Source of the DNA: Nocardiopsis algeriensis | GTDB lineage: Bacteria > Actinomycetota > Actinomycetes > Streptosporangiales > Streptosporangiaceae | Length of the DNA stretch: 64,000 bases | Direction of reading: 5' to 3' | Assembly (NCBI RefSeq): GCF_014203695.1 | Contig: NZ_JACHJO010000006.1 | Span: 186,001-250,000, forward strand | Shown here: piece after piece, positions 62,919-64,000 of the stretch | Numbering within the stretch: position 1 is the stretch's first letter | Layout of the letters: the number at the start of each line of letters is the position of its first letter | Translations under genes and position numbers: made by a program | Notes under the pieces: generated by a model | The model's input: the letters and a program-made list of their open reading frames with translations, nothing else | Told to the model about the DNA's origin: nothing | Databases searched by the model: none

Positions 62919-63476
62919 ATGATCGAAGAGACCCTCCTCGAGGCCGAGGAGAAGATGGAGAAGGCCGTGACCGTCGCGAAGGAGGACTTCGCGACCATTC
63001 GCACGGGCCGTCCGACGCCGGCGACCTTCAACAAGATCACCGCGGACTACTACGGTGCGCAGACGCCGATCAACCAGCTGGCCTCCTTCTCCGTGCCCGA
63101 GCCGCGCATGGTGGTCATCTCACCGTTCGACGTCAGCTCCCGGACCGCGATCGTCAACGCGATCCGCAACAGCGACCTCGGCGTCAACCCCTCCGACGAC
63201 GGCCAGGTCATCCGCGTCGTCTTCCCGGACCTGTCCGAGGAGCGCCGCAAGGAGTACGTGAAGGTCGCGCGGACCAAGGGCGAGGACAGCAAGGTCTCCA
63301 TCCGCAACGTTCGCCGCCGCGCCAAGGACGCCTTCGAGAAGGCCGTGAAGGCGGGCGAGATCGGTGAGGACGAGGCCCACCGGGCCCAGGCCGAGCTGGA
63401 CGAGCTGGCGCAGAAGTACGTGGCCTCCGTCGACGAGCTGCTCAAGCACAAGGAAGCGGAACTGCTCGAGGTCTGA
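62919..63476 (+). CDS. frr: Ribosome-recycling factor
   Basis: 185 residues: [32 protein letters not shown], then [18 protein letters not shown]. With EF-G it splits post-termination ribosomes. ATG 62919 with GGGAGCG upstream. Confidence 0.97.
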   Translation: MIEETLLEAEEKMEKAVTVAKEDFATIRTGRPTPATFNKITADYYGAQTPINQLASFSVPEPRMVVISPFDVSSRTAIVNAIRNSDLGVNPSDDGQVIRVVFPDLSEERRKEYVKVARTKGEDSKVSIRNVRRRAKDAFEKAVKAGEIGEDEAHRAQAELDELAQKYVASVDELLKHKEAELLEV

Positions 63477-63742
63477 GGTGTGCCCTTGCCGAGGGCGGCC
63501 CGGCGGTCGGCGGTCGTACCTGTCCGCCATCCACCGCCCCCGAGGGGGCACCGGCCTGGCGGCCGCAGTACTTTTTGGGTGCTTTCGCATCCCTCGGCGG
63601 GCCGAGACGCCCGTGGGCGGCCGCCCGGACGATCTCCTGCGAGCCGGAGTGCCCAGCCGGTCGGCTGTACGGGCGCATCCGGTACCGCGGGAGGCAGCCC
63701 GGCGGCCGCGCCGCCGAAATGATCCAAGGAACAGGGCCTAGC

Positions 63743-64000
63743 GTGACGACACCTTCCAGCGGCTCCGGAGGCCACGACCGTTCGCCGGAGCACAGATCCG
63801 ACGAGGCCGGGCCCGGCAGCACCGGTTCCGAACCGCGCTTCGTGCTGCACAAACCAGGGGGCGAGCCGGTCCGGACCGGACGCAACCTCCCGGTGGCCAT
63901 CGCCAGCGGCTGCGTCCTGGGCGCGCTCGTCTTCTTCTCGATCTTCCCCTACCCGGCGCTGTTCACGCTCATCTGCTCCGCCGCGGTGCTGATCGGGATG
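63743..64000 (+). CDS. cdsA: Phosphatidate cytidylyltransferase, N-terminal part
   Basis: 86 codons from GTG 63743 to the window edge. A Ser/Gly/Glu-rich cytoplasmic start, then RTGRNLPVAIASG and hydrophobic helices (VLGALVFFSIFPY, LFTLICSAAVLIG). It follows frr as in other actinobacteria. CDP-diacylglycerol synthesis. The catalytic region lies outside the window. AGGGCC lies 8 bases before the start. Confidence 0.85.
   Translation, partial: MTTPSSGSGGHDRSPEHRSDEAGPGSTGSEPRFVLHKPGGEPVRTGRNLPVAIASGCVLGALVFFSIFPYPALFTLICSAAVLIGM

Overview
The window is chromosomal core DNA of a high-GC, GTG-start-rich actinomycete. Gene content and order match the leuCD / smc-ftsY-ffh / rpsB-tsf-pyrH-frr-cdsA stretch that I remember from Streptomyces. 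Several details (a tail-less HU at the hup position next to leuD, an amt gene without PII genes, one signal peptidase gene after rplS) suggest a Streptosporangiales relative such as Nocardiopsis. That taxonomic guess is inference from gene content and memory, not a search result.

Layout. 1-2640: end of an SGNH hydrolase, gltX, then tRNA-Gln and two identical tRNA-Glu genes. 2740-6250: ndgR-type IclR regulator divergent from leuC-leuD, then a small HU gene. 6335-11520: fbiD/cofC (coenzyme F420), then plsC-gpsA, a PLP sulfur-amino-acid enzyme and ddl. 11556-15360: an EI24-like membrane protein and a compact three-gene ABC system with an unusual extracytoplasmic domain, its own promoter and a hairpin leader; this is the most accessory-looking part. 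15827-21922: cytochrome bd oxidase and its assembly exporter (cydA-cydB-cydD-cydC, minus strand), with tandem GTAG/CTAC dyads in front of cydA. 22196-26446: DUF305/DUF3105 divergent pair, DUF3515 lipoprotein, stand-alone RAM protein, thiL and a membrane-anchored CBM2-like protein. 26569-38369: rpmB, recG, rsmD, coaD, DUF177-rpmF, rnc-mutM, acylphosphatase, a small coiled-coil protein and smc. 38439-43700: secreted subtilase, then a cobalamin riboswitch driving a substrate-binding lipoprotein and permease (no ATPase next to them). 43777-54186: ftsY, amt, a lipoprotein, ffh, rpsP-khpA, rimM-trmD, rplS, lepB, DUF2469. 54483-59655: yraN-comM-dprA, ridA-xerC, and a convergent M23 peptidase. 59950-64000: rpsB, tsf, pyrH, frr and the start of cdsA.

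Functional themes. Translation (gltX, tRNAs, rpmB, rpmF, rpsP, rplS, rpsB, tsf, frr, rimM, trmD, rsmD), protein targeting and export (ftsY, ffh, lepB), chromosome maintenance (smc, recG, mutM, xerC, hup, dprA), respiration (cydABDC), and lipid/cell-wall precursor supply (plsC, gpsA, cdsA, ddl, coaD). Many transcription units end in perfect 11-17 bp GC-rich inverted repeats, mostly without long T tracts, and several gene pairs overlap by 4 bp (translational coupling).

I found no insertion sequence, prophage, CRISPR array or rRNA. The best leads for undescribed biology are the three-gene ABC system with its leader (12374-15360), the 169-bp palindromic element at 54193-54361 with a partly similar stretch after tsf, the cydA dyads, the 34-bp palindrome inside lepB, and the triplicated start region of dprA.
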